DNA of 64,000 bases from Pseudomonas sp. A34-9 (lineage in GTDB: Bacteria > Pseudomonadota > Gammaproteobacteria > Pseudomonadales > Pseudomonadaceae): NCBI RefSeq assembly GCF_029543085.1, contig NZ_CP119967.1:5557001-5621000 (forward strand). Reading direction: 5' to 3'. This document shows positions 29,791 to 44,227 of the stretch, in pieces; position 1 is the stretch's first letter; each line of letters starts with the position of its first letter. The position numbers were made by a program, and so were the translations under genes. The notes beneath the pieces were generated by a model. It was not told the DNA's origin. It saw nothing but the letters and a program-made list of their open reading frames with translations, and ran no database searches.

Positions 29791-31644
29791 ATGCTCAAAC
29801 GCCTTGCCTGGCTGGCGCTCTGTGTCTGCGCCCCGCTGTCCGCCGCGCCAACCATCGACCCTCAACGTTTGCAGCAACTGGCCAACGACCGCTTCTGGAT
29901 TTCCCTCGGTCACTACGAAACCGCCAAGCTCGGCGGCTGGCGCAGCTATGTCAGTGACAAAAAATTCTTTCTCGCACCGGATGGCAACGAACATCCCGAC
30001 CGCGAACTCGCAGCCACCGTGCAAGCGCTGTATGCCCCGGCCAGCCTCGGCGAGCAACATGCGCAATGCGTTTATCCAGCCCGTACCCGCTGGCTGAAGG
30101 CGCAATTGAACCTGACCGACCTACCGGCGCCCGAGTGCGCCGAGTACAAAAAGTGGATCAAGGACGTCTCGCCGCACAGCGCGGTGATGATCTTCCCGGC
30201 GGCTTACTTGAACAGTCCGTCATCGATGTTCGGCCACACCCTGCTGCGTATCGATCAGGCCGATGTGCAGGCCGACAAGACCTCGCTGCTCAGTTACGCG
30301 ATCAACTTCGGCGCCTACATCGAAGGCTCGGACAACAGCATTCTGTATGCCTGGAAAGGTTTGATGGGCGGTTACCCGGGGTTATTCGCACTGGTGCCGT
30401 ATCAGGAAAAACTCTCCGAGTACCGCAGCCTGGAAAACCGCGACCTGTGGGAATACCGGCTCAATCTGACTCAGGAAGAAACCGCGCGCATGGTCGAGCA
30501 TGTGTGGGAGCTGAAGCAGATCCAGTTCGACTATTTCTTCTTCGACGAAAACTGTTCGTACCGCCTGCTTGAGCTGTTACAAGTCGCACGGCCGAGCCTG
30601 CGCCTGACCGAACAGTTCCCGCTGACCGCGATCCCCACCGACACCGTCAAAGCGGTGAAGGAGGCCGGATTGGTGGAAAGCATCGAATATCGCCCGTCCC
30701 GCGAGCGCGAACTGCTCAGCCGTGCCGAGCCATTGAACAGTGACGAACAGCAGTGGGTGCTGAACGTCAGCGCCGATCAGCAGCAGTTGCAGAATCCGGC
30801 TTTCAAAGCCCTGCCCCGCGATCGCCAAGCGTTGATCATCGATGCGGCGTATCGTCTGGAGCGCTACCGCGCCAACGGCCAGGAACGTGATCCACAACGG
30901 GCGCAACGCAGTTTCGAGCTGCTGCGGGCGATCAACAAGAACCCCGCGCCAGAGCTGGAAATCCCCCAACCGGGGCTGCCTGAAGACGGCCACGAATCAC
31001 GCACATGGCAGGCCGGGCTCGGCACCCGTGGCGACCGCGCGTTCGGCGAATACGGCTTGCGCATGGCCTATCACGATCTCAATGACAACGCCGAAAGCTT
31101 CCCGCTCGGCGCGCAGATCGAGATCCTGCAGATGAAGTTGCGCCAGTACGAAGGCAATCACTGGCAGTTCCAGCAACTGGATCTGGCGACCATTCGTTCG
31201 CTGACGCCGCGCAATGAGCTGCTGCAGCCGCTGTCATGGCAAGTCACCGGTGGACTTGAGCGGGTGCCGGGCAAGCATGATGACGAGACGCTGGTCAGCC
31301 ACGTCAACGGTGGCGGCGGTGGCACCTGGGCGCTGGGCGACGATGTGCTGGGCTTTGCCCTCGGCACCGTGCGCGTCGAGCACAACAATGATTTCGCCGA
31401 GTTCGTCTCCCCGGCCGGCGGATTCAATACTGGCGTGTTGTGGAAAAACCCGCTGGGCAATCTCAGCCTGGAAGCCAAGGGTGATTACTTCTTCAATGGC
31501 GAAGTACGTCGCAGCCTGAGCCTGAATCAGCAGTGGGAGTTGTCGCGCAACCTCGGGTTACGCTTGAGTGCGCAGCGTGAGTTCAGCCATCTCGCCACGC
31601 CGGAAACGGAAGTCATGCTTGAGGTGAAGTGGTATCACTACTAA
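29791..31644 (+). CDS. DUF4105 (Lnb-N-like) protein with probable C-terminal outer-membrane barrel
   Basis: 617 residues. Signal peptide MLKRLAWLALCVCAPLSA from the ATG at 29791. The N-terminal DUF4105 domain has SMFGHTLLRID (His149) and, about 105 residues later, FFDENCSYRLLELL (Asn254-Cys255). A His before an NC motif is the layout of permuted papain-like (NlpC/LRAT) hydrolases, so a cysteine-hydrolase role is an inference. The C-terminal third consists of alternating strands and ends EVKWYHY, an aromatic last residue typical of outer-membrane beta-barrels. A periplasmic enzyme anchored to the outer membrane is the best guess; substrate unknown. The start 9 bp earlier is a weaker TTG. Confidence 0.82.
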   Translation: MLKRLAWLALCVCAPLSAAPTIDPQRLQQLANDRFWISLGHYETAKLGGWRSYVSDKKFFLAPDGNEHPDRELAATVQALYAPASLGEQHAQCVYPARTRWLKAQLNLTDLPAPECAEYKKWIKDVSPHSAVMIFPAAYLNSPSSMFGHTLLRIDQADVQADKTSLLSYAINFGAYIEGSDNSILYAWKGLMGGYPGLFALVPYQEKLSEYRSLENRDLWEYRLNLTQEETARMVEHVWELKQIQFDYFFFDENCSYRLLELLQVARPSLRLTEQFPLTAIPTDTVKAVKEAGLVESIEYRPSRERELLSRAEPLNSDEQQWVLNVSADQQQLQNPAFKALPRDRQALIIDAAYRLERYRANGQERDPQRAQRSFELLRAINKNPAPELEIPQPGLPEDGHESRTWQAGLGTRGDRAFGEYGLRMAYHDLNDNAESFPLGAQIEILQMKLRQYEGNHWQFQQLDLATIRSLTPRNELLQPLSWQVTGGLERVPGKHDDETLVSHVNGGGGGTWALGDDVLGFALGTVRVEHNNDFAEFVSPAGGFNTGVLWKNPLGNLSLEAKGDYFFNGEVRRSLSLNQQWELSRNLGLRLSAQREFSHLATPETEVMLEVKWYHY

Positions 31645-31662
31645 TCCCGAACAAGCCCTCCC

Positions 31663-31751
31663 TGTAGGAGTGAGCCTGCTCGCGATAGCAATTCGTCAGC
31701 CATTGTTGCGGTGACTGACACACCGCTATCGCGAGCAGGCTCACTCCTACA
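31663..31751. repeat. REPIN-like inverted REP pair
   Basis: Arms TGTAGGAGTGAGCCTGCTCGCGA and exact complement at 31663 and 31729, spacer 43 bp, right after the DUF4105 gene. Confidence 0.88.
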
Positions 31752-31858
31752 AGGGAATCGTAGCGCTCAACGAATTACTCACATGCCTTTCACCAACGCC
31801 CGACGAATCCCCTTCTAGACTTTCCCCATAAGCCGGACAACCGGCGCGGGAGAGTGCG

Positions 31859-32215
31859 ATGTGGCGGTGTGCGGGTTTGCTGGGTGTTGTGTTGTTGCTG
31901 GGCGGTTGCCAGACCACCCACGAAGATTTGATTGCCAAGGGTTATCCACCGGCCTTCGCCGACGGTTTTGATGACGGTTGCATCAGCGGTCGCCAGGCGG
32001 CGGGTTCGATCAGCGGCGAGTTTCGCAAGAACGTGCCGCGCTATCTCAAGGACAAGCAATACGCCGAAGGCTGGACCGATGGCTTCCGTCAGTGTCAGGC
32101 GATGCTGGAAAACAAGGGTCGCGAAGAGTATCGCAACGAACACTGGGACGAGCGCGAACGGGCCTGGCAGCAGCAGAAGGATCAGGACGCCGGACGGGCT
32201 TATCGCTCGCAATAG
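31859..32215 (+). CDS. Small lipoprotein of unknown function
   Basis: 118 residues. Lipobox LLLGGC at residues 12-17 followed by QTTHEDLIAKGYPPAFADGFDDGCISGRQAAGS. GGGAGAG precedes the ATG. The mature part is hydrophilic and helical, with a Cys in DGCISG and another in FRQCQAM that may pair. It belongs to a pseudomonad family without assigned role; the gene lies 71 bp before the Gre-like gene. Confidence 0.75.
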   Translation: MWRCAGLLGVVLLLGGCQTTHEDLIAKGYPPAFADGFDDGCISGRQAAGSISGEFRKNVPRYLKDKQYAEGWTDGFRQCQAMLENKGREEYRNEHWDERERAWQQQKDQDAGRAYRSQ

Positions 32216-32286
32216 GTCGTTGCCAGACATCCAGTGAAACCAAATGCCGGTGACCATGGCCCAAACGCTATGAACGGGAGGACAGC

Positions 32287-34133
<1,847 letters not shown>

Positions 34134-34316
34134 TTATTGTCGTTGGAGGAGATTGGGCCGGACTGTAGCAAACGAATTGCGCACTGGAACAGAGCAAAAT
34201 GTCGCAGTTATGAAATTAAATGGTGCACAGGATATAAATCGGCTCGTTTTTTGGCCTTATTTCGCACCTGAATGGGGAGTCGAAATACAAATGATGCACC
34301 AACAGTTACACCGCTT

Positions 34317-34379
34317 TCGCGAGCAGGCTCGCTCCCACATTTGCAATGCATTCCCCTGTGGGAGCGAGCCTGCTCGCGA
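34317..34379. repeat. REP pair in opposite (tail-to-tail) order
   Basis: Arms TCGCGAGCAGGCTCGCTCCCACA (34317-34339) and complement (34357-34379) with only a 17-bp spacer. Orientation is inverted compared with the copies at 26357 and 31663. Together with the ettA terminator it fills the 347-bp gap between gdhA and ettA. Confidence 0.85.
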
Positions 34380-34412
34380 ATGCTGCGACTCGATCTCACT
34401 GAAGAAAAAAGG

Positions 34413-34445
34413 CAAAAAAAACGGAGCCCGAAGGCTCCGCTTTTT
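34413..34445 (-). terminator. Terminator after ettA (bidirectional)
   Basis: CGGAGCC-CGAA-GGCTCCG (34422-34439), flanked by eight A on the left and five T on the right. The minus-strand reading serves ettA. Confidence 0.85.
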
Positions 34446-34462
34446 CATGCAACCAGCCGATA

Positions 34463-36127
<1,665 letters not shown>

Positions 36128-36412
36128 GGAGAACCTTGGGTCAGTGACAGATGAATGATTGCAGCGCAGGCGAAGCCCGGCCAGACCATGCGCGTCGTTC
36201 ACTTGATGGTTATCAATGCGTGCGCGCTGAAAAAGTCTGAGTCTAGGAGCTGGAACGCTCCCGCGTAACCGGCAAAGCTACCTGAATGACCGGTGGCAGT
36301 CCAGCCGTGCGGGGCTGGCACTTCGCCACGACTCAAGGCATGCTAGCCGCCCTTCGGGCGTCCGGCTTATAGTGCACGTCGCGCCAGTCCAGCCAAATCG
36401 CAGGATCACAGC

Positions 36413-39400
36413 TTGTCCAATGTCACTCCGCCAGCTTCTGTGAGCAGCACCCCACCGGCGCCCGGCTCGTCCCTGCGCGGTACATTAAAGGGTGCGCTGG
36501 CGACGCTTGTGCTTTTGTTGCTCGCATTGCTGTTCTGGCAACTGCTCGATCAACTACGAGAAACCCAGAAAAACCAGCGCCAGTACACCATCGATTACAC
36601 CGCCGACCTCGCCTCGCAGGTCAGCCTGAACATGGCGCTGAACGCGCAAATCGCCCTCAATCTGTTACCGATCGTCGAACAACCGCAATCAGCCGACGAA
36701 CAGCAGGCGCTGCTGCGCAAGCTCCAGCGATCGCTACCCGATCTGCGTAGCCTGGCGTTGCTCAGCCCCTCCGGGCGGATCATCAGCGACAGCGCCGTAG
36801 ACAGCCACGACGCCGACTACCTGACCGAACTGGTCCGCCGCAGCCGCGCCCAGGCACATTATTTCAGTAACGCCGACGATGGCTCGGTGGTGCATCTGTT
36901 GCTGCATCAGGCCAGCGGCAGCACGCGCGGTTATTGGGCGTTACGCCTGACCCCGACCTTCTTCGACTCGCTGACCAAACAGGGTGACACCGGCCTGCGC
37001 CCATTGTGGCTGGTGGAAAACCGCGTCAATCATCAGATCATCCGTCGCGACGAAGCGCTGCCCTCGGCCAAGCCCGGCGTGCTGACCCCGGACGATCTGG
37101 CCAATACCGTGCTGACCGTACCGCTGAGCAGCAGCGACTGGCAGTTGCGTGGCCTGTTCGACCGGCAACGCGTGCTCGAAGAATTGCTCCCTGCGTTTAT
37201 CGGCAAATGTCTGTTGGGCCTGGCGTTCTCGATGTTGCCGGTGATCGCGCTGTTGAACATGCGGCGCCGCCAGCGCCAGTTGCATGAGGGTCGCCGACGC
37301 TATCAGGACATTTTCGAAGGCACTGGCGTGGCCTTGTGTGTGCTGGATCTGTCCGGCCTGAAGCAGGTCTTCGACAAGGCGCAGATCCAGACCAGCGACC
37401 AGCTCAAGGCCTGGCTCGACCAACCGCAGCAACGCCAGCAACTGCTACAGGAATTGCGCGTCACCGAGGTCAACCAGGTCGCGTTGCAACTGCTCAACGT
37501 CAACTCTTGCGAGCACGCCTGGCAACTGTTGATCGATGGCCACCCACACCGGCAGTGCGCCATCGGCAATCAAGTCCTCGACGCCGTCCTGCAGCAACAA
37601 AAGCAGCTGGAACTGGAAATCAAACTGCCGGACATCAATGGCCGCGACCAGCACCTGTGGATGGTGTTGCGCCTGCCGACCGAGCAGCACGACTACAAAG
37701 CGGTGATCCTCAGCATCAATGACATCACCAGTCGCAAGCTGATCGAACTGTCGCTGCTCGAGCGCGAGGGGTTCTGGTCGGACGTGGTGCGCACCGTGCC
37801 GGATCATCTGTACGTGCAGGACGTGATCAGCCAGCGGATGATTTTCAGCAACCACCACCTCGGCCAGACTCTCGGTTACAACCGTACCGAACTGCACCAG
37901 ATGGGCGAGTATTTCTGGGAAATCCTCCTGCATCCGGAAGATGCCGATTACTACCATCGCTCGCGCCAGTTGCAGCGCCACGCGGGTTACAGCCAGTTGC
38001 TGCAGTGTCAGTTGCGTTTCCGCCATCGCGACGGCAAATGGCGGCGTTTCGACATTCGCGAACAGGCCTTGGCCCGCGATAAACACGATCAGGTCACGCG
38101 GATCATCGGCGTGGCCAAGGACATTACCGAGCAGATCGAAGCCAGCGAGTCCCTGCGCGACAGCGAGCAGCGCTATCGCATGCTCGCCGAAAGTATCAGC
38201 GACGTGATTTTCTCCACCGACAGCAAACTCTCGCTGAACTACGTCAGCCCGTCGGTGCAAGCCGTGCTGGGTTATGACGCCGAGTGGATTTTCCAGAACG
38301 GCTGGCAATCGACCATCGCCAACCCGCAGCAACTGAGTGGCATCTACACGCTGATGGATCGGGTCAGCAAGGCGCTGGACAAACCCGAGCAACTGGCCGT
38401 GCTGCGCAGTCAGGTGCAGACGCAATTGTTCCTGTTCGATTGTCTGCGCGCCGATGGCCGCAAGATCCCGATCGAACTGCGCCTGGTGCTGGTGTGGGAC
38501 GAGCACGGCGCGTTTGAGGGCGTGCTCGGTGTCGGTCGCGATATCAGCCAGCAGCGCCGCGCCGAGAAAGACCTGCGCATGGCCGCCACGGTATTCGAGC
38601 ACTCGACCTCGGCGATTCTGATCACCGACCCGGCCGGTTACATCGTGCAGGCCAACGAAGCCTTCAGCCGCGTCAGTGGTTACGCGGTGAGCGAAGTGCT
38701 TGATCAGTTGCCGAACATGCTCACCGTCGACGAGCAACAAGACGCGCACCTGCGCTATGTGCTCAAACAACTGCATCAGCACAACACCTGGGAAGGCGAA
38801 GTCTGGCTCAAGCGGCGTAACGGCGAGCATTACCCGGCGTGGGTCGGCATCACCGCGGTACTCGACGACGAGGGCGACCTCGCCAGTTACGTGTGCTTCT
38901 TCAGCGACATCAGCGAACGCAAGGCCAGCGAGCAGCGCATTCACCGCCTCGCCTACTACGACGCCCTGACACATTTGCCGAACCGCACGCTGTTCCAGGA
39001 TCGCCTGCACACGGCGCTGCAATCAGCTGAACGACAGAAGTCGTGGGTGGTGCTGATGTTCCTCGACCTCGACCGTTTCAAACCGATCAACGACTCGCTC
39101 GGCCACGCCGCCGGCGACCGCATGCTGAAAGACATGGCCACGCGCCTGCTGACCTGCGTCGACGATGACGACACCGTGGCGCGTATGGGCGGCGACGAGT
39201 TCACCTTGCTGTTGCAACACCGTTCCAGCCGCGAAATGGCGCTGAACCGGGCAATTCATGTCGCCGAACAGATTCTCGGCAGTCTGGTGCGGCCGTTTGT
39301 ATTGGAAGGCCGCGAGTTCTTTGTCACTGCGAGTATCGGCATCGCCCTGAGTCCGCAGGACGGCAACGAACTCAGCCAGTTGATGAAGAACGCCGACACC

Positions 39401-40261
39401 GCGATGTACCACGCCAAGGAACGCGGCAAGAACAACTTCCAGTTCTATCAGGCGGACATGAACGCCAGTGCCCTGGAGCGTCTGGAACTGGAAAGCGACT
39501 TGCGCCACGCTCTGGAGCAGAACGAATTCGTCCTGTATTACCAGCCGCAATTCAGCGGCGACGGCAAGCGTCTGACCGGCGCCGAAGCGCTGTTGCGCTG
39601 GCGTCATCCGCGTCGCGGGCTGGTGCCGCCGGGGGACTTCATTCCTGTGCTGGAAGAACTCGGTCTGGTGGTGGACGTTGGCGACTGGGTGATCAGCGAG
39701 GCCTGCCGCCAACTGAAGACCTGGCACCAGAACCGTGTGCGCGTGCCGAAGGTCTCGGTGAACATCTCCGCGCGGCAGTTCTCCGATGGCCAACTCGGCA
39801 CGCGGATCGCCACGATCCTGCGCGAAACCGGCCTGCCGCCGGCATGCCTGGAGCTGGAGCTGACCGAAAGTATCCTGATGCGCGAAGTCAGCGAGGCGAT
39901 GCAGATTCTCGCCGGGCTGAAAAACCTTGGCTTGAGCATTGCGGTCGATGACTTCGGCACCGGTTACTCATCGCTGAACTACCTCAAGCAATTCCCGATC
40001 GACGTGCTGAAGATCGACCGCACGTTTGTCGATGGTTTGCCGTCGGGTGAGCAGGACGCGCAGATCGCCCGGGCAATCATCGCCATGGCGCACAGCCTGA
40101 ATCTGGCGGTGATCGCCGAGGGCGTGGAAACCCATGAACAGCTGGACTTCCTGCGTGAGCATGGTTGCGACGAGGTTCAGGGGTATCTGTTCGGACGGCC
40201 GATGCCGGCAGGGCGGTTTGAGGCGCAGTTCAGCAATGATGCGCTCTTCATGTTCGACTGA
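36413..40261 (+). CDS. morA: MorA-type membrane sensor with PAS repeats and dual GGDEF-EAL domains
   Basis: 1282 residues. TM helices at about 29-48 and 261-283 enclose a periplasmic sensor domain; PAS domains follow near 290-420, 453-580, 587-710 and 725-850; the GGDEF motif is intact at 926-930 and the EAL at 1058-1060, with [22 protein letters not shown] and EGVE all present. The allosteric RxxD I-site before GGDEF reads DDDD, so product inhibition is probably lost. The start is TTG with AGGA seven bases before; no ATG gives a comparable N-terminus. MorA controls motility and biofilm in Pseudomonas. The next gene is glyA, as in PAO1. Confidence 0.9.
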   Translation: MSNVTPPASVSSTPPAPGSSLRGTLKGALATLVLLLLALLFWQLLDQLRETQKNQRQYTIDYTADLASQVSLNMALNAQIALNLLPIVEQPQSADEQQALLRKLQRSLPDLRSLALLSPSGRIISDSAVDSHDADYLTELVRRSRAQAHYFSNADDGSVVHLLLHQASGSTRGYWALRLTPTFFDSLTKQGDTGLRPLWLVENRVNHQIIRRDEALPSAKPGVLTPDDLANTVLTVPLSSSDWQLRGLFDRQRVLEELLPAFIGKCLLGLAFSMLPVIALLNMRRRQRQLHEGRRRYQDIFEGTGVALCVLDLSGLKQVFDKAQIQTSDQLKAWLDQPQQRQQLLQELRVTEVNQVALQLLNVNSCEHAWQLLIDGHPHRQCAIGNQVLDAVLQQQKQLELEIKLPDINGRDQHLWMVLRLPTEQHDYKAVILSINDITSRKLIELSLLEREGFWSDVVRTVPDHLYVQDVISQRMIFSNHHLGQTLGYNRTELHQMGEYFWEILLHPEDADYYHRSRQLQRHAGYSQLLQCQLRFRHRDGKWRRFDIREQALARDKHDQVTRIIGVAKDITEQIEASESLRDSEQRYRMLAESISDVIFSTDSKLSLNYVSPSVQAVLGYDAEWIFQNGWQSTIANPQQLSGIYTLMDRVSKALDKPEQLAVLRSQVQTQLFLFDCLRADGRKIPIELRLVLVWDEHGAFEGVLGVGRDISQQRRAEKDLRMAATVFEHSTSAILITDPAGYIVQANEAFSRVSGYAVSEVLDQLPNMLTVDEQQDAHLRYVLKQLHQHNTWEGEVWLKRRNGEHYPAWVGITAVLDDEGDLASYVCFFSDISERKASEQRIHRLAYYDALTHLPNRTLFQDRLHTALQSAERQKSWVVLMFLDLDRFKPINDSLGHAAGDRMLKDMATRLLTCVDDDDTVARMGGDEFTLLLQHRSSREMALNRAIHVAEQILGSLVRPFVLEGREFFVTASIGIALSPQDGNELSQLMKNADTAMYHAKERGKNNFQFYQADMNASALERLELESDLRHALEQNEFVLYYQPQFSGDGKRLTGAEALLRWRHPRRGLVPPGDFIPVLEELGLVVDVGDWVISEACRQLKTWHQNRVRVPKVSVNISARQFSDGQLGTRIATILRETGLPPACLELELTESILMREVSEAMQILAGLKNLGLSIAVDDFGTGYSSLNYLKQFPIDVLKIDRTFVDGLPSGEQDAQIARAIIAMAHSLNLAVIAEGVETHEQLDFLREHGCDEVQGYLFGRPMPAGRFEAQFSNDALFMFD

Positions 40262-40279
40262 AGATCTGCGCAGTGGCCG

Positions 40280-40382
40280 AAAAGATCGCAGCCTTCGGCA
40301 GCTCCTACAGGGATTGATGTCGATCACAGTATTCGGGATCAGCTCCGATTACTGTAGGAGCTGCCGCAGGCTGCGATCTTTT
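40280..40382. repeat. Inverted pair of the second intergenic repeat
   Basis: AAAAGATCGCAGCCTTCGGCAGCTCCTACA (40280-40309) and an almost exact complement (40353-40382) flank a 43-bp spacer between morA and glyA. Confidence 0.85.
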
Positions 40383-40514
40383 CAGGCCGGCACAATCACC
40401 ATCTATCCGCGCATGAACGCCACTTGTCTGCGACATGATGTCGTTTCATATGCCATCCAAAACCCATTGGGTTAGAATGCCCCCCTTTTCTGCCCCCGAT
40501 CCTTGAGGACCGCC

Positions 40515-41768
40515 ATGTTCAGCCGTGATTTGACTATTGCCAAGTACGACGCCGACCTTTTTGCCGCCATGGAGCAAGAAGCTCAGCGCCAGGAAGAACA
40601 CATTGAGCTGATCGCTTCGGAAAACTACACCAGCCCAGCGGTGATGGAAGCTCAAGGCTCGGTCCTGACCAACAAGTACGCTGAAGGCTATCCAGGCAAG
40701 CGTTACTACGGTGGTTGCGAGTACGTCGACATCGTTGAGCAACTGGCCATCGACCGTGCCAAAGAGCTGTTCGGCGCCGATTACGCCAACGTTCAGCCAC
40801 ACGCCGGTTCGCAAGCCAACGCTGCTGTTTACCTGGCCCTGCTGCAAGGTGGCGACACTATTCTGGGCATGAGCCTGGCTCACGGCGGTCACCTGACCCA
40901 CGGTGCCAGCGTTTCCTCCTCCGGCAAACTGTACAACGCTGTGCAGTACGGCATCGACGCCAACGGCCTGATCGACTACGACGAAGTCGAGCGTCTGGCG
41001 GTTGAGCACAAGCCGAAAATGATCGTGGCCGGTTTCTCTGCCTACTCGCAGATTCTCGACTTCCCACGCTTCCGCGCTATCGCTGACAAAGTCGGCGCCT
41101 ACCTGTTCGTCGACATGGCTCACGTAGCCGGTCTGGTTGCCGCTGGCGTTTACCCGAACCCGGTGCCTTTCGCTGACGTCGTGACCACCACCACGCACAA
41201 GACCCTGCGCGGTCCACGTGGCGGCCTGATCCTGGCGCGCGCCAACGCCGAGATCGAGAAGAAGCTCAACTCCGCGGTATTCCCGGGCGCCCAGGGTGGC
41301 CCGCTGGAGCACGTGATCGCTGCCAAGGCGATCTGCTTCAAGGAAGCGCTGCAGCCTGAGTTCAAGGCCTACCAGGAACAAGTGGTGTTGAATGCCCAGG
41401 CCATGGCCGAAGTGTTCATCGAGCGCGGTTTCGACGTGGTTTCCGGTGGCACCAAGAACCACCTGTTCCTGCTGTCGCTGATCAAGCAGGACATCTCCGG
41501 TAAAGACGCTGACGCCGCTCTGGGCAAAGCCTTCATCACCGTGAACAAGAACTCCGTGCCAAACGATCCACGCTCGCCGTTCGTCACTTCCGGCCTGCGT
41601 TTCGGTACCCCGGCTGTGACCACTCGCGGCTTCAAGCAAGCCGAGTGCAAAGAGCTGGCCGGCTGGATCTGCGACATCCTGGCTGACCTGAACAACGAAG
41701 CGGTGATCGACGCCGTTCGTGAGAAAGTCAAAGCCATCTGCAAGAAACTGCCGGTATACGGCGCTTAA
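40515..41768 (+). CDS. glyA: Serine hydroxymethyltransferase GlyA
   Basis: 417 residues. Interconverts serine and glycine with tetrahydrofolate. The PLP lysine is in [35 protein letters not shown] and [15 protein letters not shown] are conserved. GAGG at 40505 supports ATG 40515 over one four codons earlier. Pseudomonads have more than one glyA; this is the copy next to morA. Confidence 0.97.
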   Translation: MFSRDLTIAKYDADLFAAMEQEAQRQEEHIELIASENYTSPAVMEAQGSVLTNKYAEGYPGKRYYGGCEYVDIVEQLAIDRAKELFGADYANVQPHAGSQANAAVYLALLQGGDTILGMSLAHGGHLTHGASVSSSGKLYNAVQYGIDANGLIDYDEVERLAVEHKPKMIVAGFSAYSQILDFPRFRAIADKVGAYLFVDMAHVAGLVAAGVYPNPVPFADVVTTTTHKTLRGPRGGLILARANAEIEKKLNSAVFPGAQGGPLEHVIAAKAICFKEALQPEFKAYQEQVVLNAQAMAEVFIERGFDVVSGGTKNHLFLLSLIKQDISGKDADAALGKAFITVNKNSVPNDPRSPFVTSGLRFGTPAVTTRGFKQAECKELAGWICDILADLNNEAVIDAVREKVKAICKKLPVYGA

Positions 41769-41792
41769 TCGCCACGTTAAATCCGCAGCATG

Positions 41793-41826
41793 AAAAACCG
41801 GCCAAGTGATTGGCCGGTTTTTTTTC
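41793..41826 (+). terminator. glyA terminator
   Basis: AAAAACCGGCCA-AGTGAT-TGGCCGGTTTTTTTT, a textbook hairpin with T run. Confidence 0.95.
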
Positions 41827-41841
41827 GCCCCTGATTTCCCG

Positions 41842-41924
41842 TGTAGGAGCTGCCGAAGGCTGCGATCTTTTGATCTGGATCTTAAAAACAAGATCAAAAG
41901 ATCGCGGCCTTCGGCAGCTCCTAC
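41842..41924. repeat. Inverted pair of the second intergenic repeat
   Basis: TGTAGGAGCTGCCGAAGGCTGCGATCTTTTGATC and its complement (to 41924) around a short spacer. With the glyA terminator it fills the 336-bp gap before the DctA-like gene. Confidence 0.85.
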
Positions 41925-42104
41925 GCGATTATGGCCACCGGTCAGACCGGTCATGCCAATTTCAATGTTTTCACTTGTCATCCCGAAAAAACCGAGCGTA
42001 GACTGCGCCTGCACTGGACATACCGGTAAGACCACAATAATTAAGTTCTGAATCTGATGCGCTCCAGGCGCACGGCAGCCAGGACACCGACCAGGATTCC
42101 TCCC

Positions 42105-43418
42105 ATGCTCAGATGGTGCTCGCGTTCAATCTTCCTCCAAGTGGTTCTCGGACTGATGCTCGGCATCGTCTGCGGGCTGACCCTTCCTGAATACTCGGCC
42201 CAGCTCAAACCGCTCGGCGACGGTTTCATCAAACTGATCAAGATGCTCATCGGCCTCATCGTGTTCTGCGTGGTGGTCAGCGGCATCAGCGGCGCGGGCG
42301 ATCTGAAGAAGGTCGGACGCATCGGCCTCAAATCGGTGATCTACTTCGAAGTGTTGACCACCATCGCGCTGGTGATCGGTCTGGTGTTCGCCTTCAGTAC
42401 CGGCATCGGCAGCGGCGCGAATATCCATCTGGAGCAACTGTCCGCCGCCGACATGGGCGATATCGCCGAACGCGGCCAGCACATGCACACCACCACACAG
42501 TTCCTGATGGACCTGATCCCGACCTCGGTGATCGGAGCCTTCGCTGACAACAACATCCTGCAGGTGCTGCTGTTCTCGGTGTTGTTTGGCAGCGCCTTGA
42601 ATCTGGTCGGCGAAGCCGCTTCCGGGATCTCCCGACTGATCAACGAACTGAGCCATGTGATCTTCCGCATCATGGGCATGATCGTGCGTCTGGCGCCGAT
42701 CGGCGTGTTCGGCGCCATCGCCTTCACCACCAGCAAATATGGCCTCGACTCCCTGCAGCATCTGGGCAGCCTGGTCGGTTTGTTCTACCTGACCTGCATC
42801 GCTTTCGTCAGCGTGATTCTCGGTCTGGTGATGCGCGCCTCCGGCCTGCGCATGTGGCCATTGCTCAAGTACCTGCGTGAAGAATTGCTGATCGTGATGG
42901 GCACCGCCTCATCCGACGCAGTGTTGCCACAGATCATGCGCAAACTCGAACACCTCGGCATCGGCAGCTCGACGGTCGGCCTGGTGATCCCGACCGGGTA
43001 CTCATTCAACCTCGACGGTTTTTCGATCTACCTGACCCTGGCCATCGTCTTCATCGCCAACGCCACCGGCACGCCGCTGGCCATGACCGACCTGCTGACG
43101 ATTCTGCTGGTGTCGCTGATCACCTCTAAAGGTGCCCACGGCATTCCCGGTTCGGCGCTGGTGATTCTGGCGGCAACATTGACGGCAATTCCGGCGATCC
43201 CGGTGGTCGGTCTGGTTCTTGTGCTGGCGGTGGATTGGTTCATGGGCATCGGCCGGGCACTGACCAACCTGATCGGTAACTGTGTCGCCACGGTCGCGAT
43301 CGCCCGTTGGGAAAAAGACATCGACGTACAACGCGCCAACAAAGTACTCAGCGGTCAGCAGGGCTACACCTTTCAACCGCGTAAACCAGCAACTCCGGCG
43401 CACCAGCAGGAGTTCTGA
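42105..43418 (+). CDS. DctA-like dicarboxylate:proton/cation symporter (DAACS family)
   Basis: 437 residues with about eight helices and two hairpins. Key motifs: GTASSDAVLPQIMRKLEHLG (serine-rich hairpin), VGLVIPTGYSFNLDGFSIYLT and NLIGNCVATVAIARWE. These match DctA (C4-dicarboxylates) better than GltP, but the hairpin SSD and substitution of DGF for DGT mark it as a paralogue; the substrate is not certain. The start at 42105 has AGGA eight bases upstream; ATG 42057 would add a basic extension. GntR regulators follow. Confidence 0.85.
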   Translation: MLRWCSRSIFLQVVLGLMLGIVCGLTLPEYSAQLKPLGDGFIKLIKMLIGLIVFCVVVSGISGAGDLKKVGRIGLKSVIYFEVLTTIALVIGLVFAFSTGIGSGANIHLEQLSAADMGDIAERGQHMHTTTQFLMDLIPTSVIGAFADNNILQVLLFSVLFGSALNLVGEAASGISRLINELSHVIFRIMGMIVRLAPIGVFGAIAFTTSKYGLDSLQHLGSLVGLFYLTCIAFVSVILGLVMRASGLRMWPLLKYLREELLIVMGTASSDAVLPQIMRKLEHLGIGSSTVGLVIPTGYSFNLDGFSIYLTLAIVFIANATGTPLAMTDLLTILLVSLITSKGAHGIPGSALVILAATLTAIPAIPVVGLVLVLAVDWFMGIGRALTNLIGNCVATVAIARWEKDIDVQRANKVLSGQQGYTFQPRKPATPAHQQEF

Positions 43419-43427
43419 TTTAACCCT

Positions 43428-43463
43428 GCAGGAGCTGCCGCAGGCTGCGATCTTTTGATCTTG
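43428..43463. repeat. Half copy of the second intergenic repeat
   Basis: TGCAGGAGCTGCCGCAGGCTGCGATCTTTTGATCTT with no inverse partner nearby. Confidence 0.7.
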
Positions 43464-43503
43464 AGTCTGCGGCGATCTCCCACAGGCAAATGGAGCTAGA
43501 CAA

Positions 43504-44208
43504 GTGATTACCACATCAACCGTCGTCAACTCAGTCGTAGAGAAACTTCGCGCCGCATTGGCCCGTGGCCAGTGGCGCTCCGGCGACATGCTGCCGGGTC
43601 AGCGCGAACTGGCCGAACAACTGGGCATCAGCCGCCCAAGCCTGCGCGAAGCGGTCATCGTCCTGGAAACCCTCGGTCTGGTGCGCTCGATGCCGGGCAA
43701 AGGCGTGGTCGTACTCGACGCGCACATCGGCGACAGCCAGAGCCATGACAGCGCGGTCGCCGGCGCCAGCCTCGAAGACGTACTGCAACTGCGTTACACC
43801 CTTGAGCCGTTCATCGTTGGCCTGGTTGCACAGTCGATCAGCAGCAAGGAAGTCGGCCAATTGCGCCTGACGTTGATGGACATGCGCGAGGCCCTCGAGG
43901 CCGGTGACAGTGACGCCGGGGTCAGCGCCTACATCGCCTTTCACGAAGAGTTGTTCACGCTGACGTCGAATCCGATCTTCCAGAGCGTGGTGCAGCAAAC
44001 CAGCAACGCCCTCAAGCAAAGCGCCGAGGTGCTGCGCAATTCTCCGGAACATCTGGCCGAACGCCTCGAAGAAAACGAAGCCGTGGTGCGCGCCATCCGC
44101 AGCAAAAACAGCGCCCAGGCCAGCGCCGAAATGCGTCGGCACATTCTGCGCGAAGGCCAGCGCATGGGCATTGAGCTGAACATCCCGGAAGACAACTTGA
44201 GTCGCTGA
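43504..44208 (+). CDS. GntR-family regulator, FadR/FCD subgroup
   Basis: 234 residues, GTG start with GGAG upstream. The winged helix is at the N-terminus (GDMLPGQRELAEQLGISRPSLREAVIVLETLGLV), followed by a helical FCD effector domain with FHEELF and RRHILREG supplying conserved metal-ligand histidines. Such regulators usually sense an organic acid or sugar acid. The DctA-like transporter just upstream is the likeliest target, by position only. Confidence 0.88.
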   Translation: MITTSTVVNSVVEKLRAALARGQWRSGDMLPGQRELAEQLGISRPSLREAVIVLETLGLVRSMPGKGVVVLDAHIGDSQSHDSAVAGASLEDVLQLRYTLEPFIVGLVAQSISSKEVGQLRLTLMDMREALEAGDSDAGVSAYIAFHEELFTLTSNPIFQSVVQQTSNALKQSAEVLRNSPEHLAERLEENEAVVRAIRSKNSAQASAEMRRHILREGQRMGIELNIPEDNLSR

Positions 44209-44227
44209 TTTCTATTGGAGACAGGCC

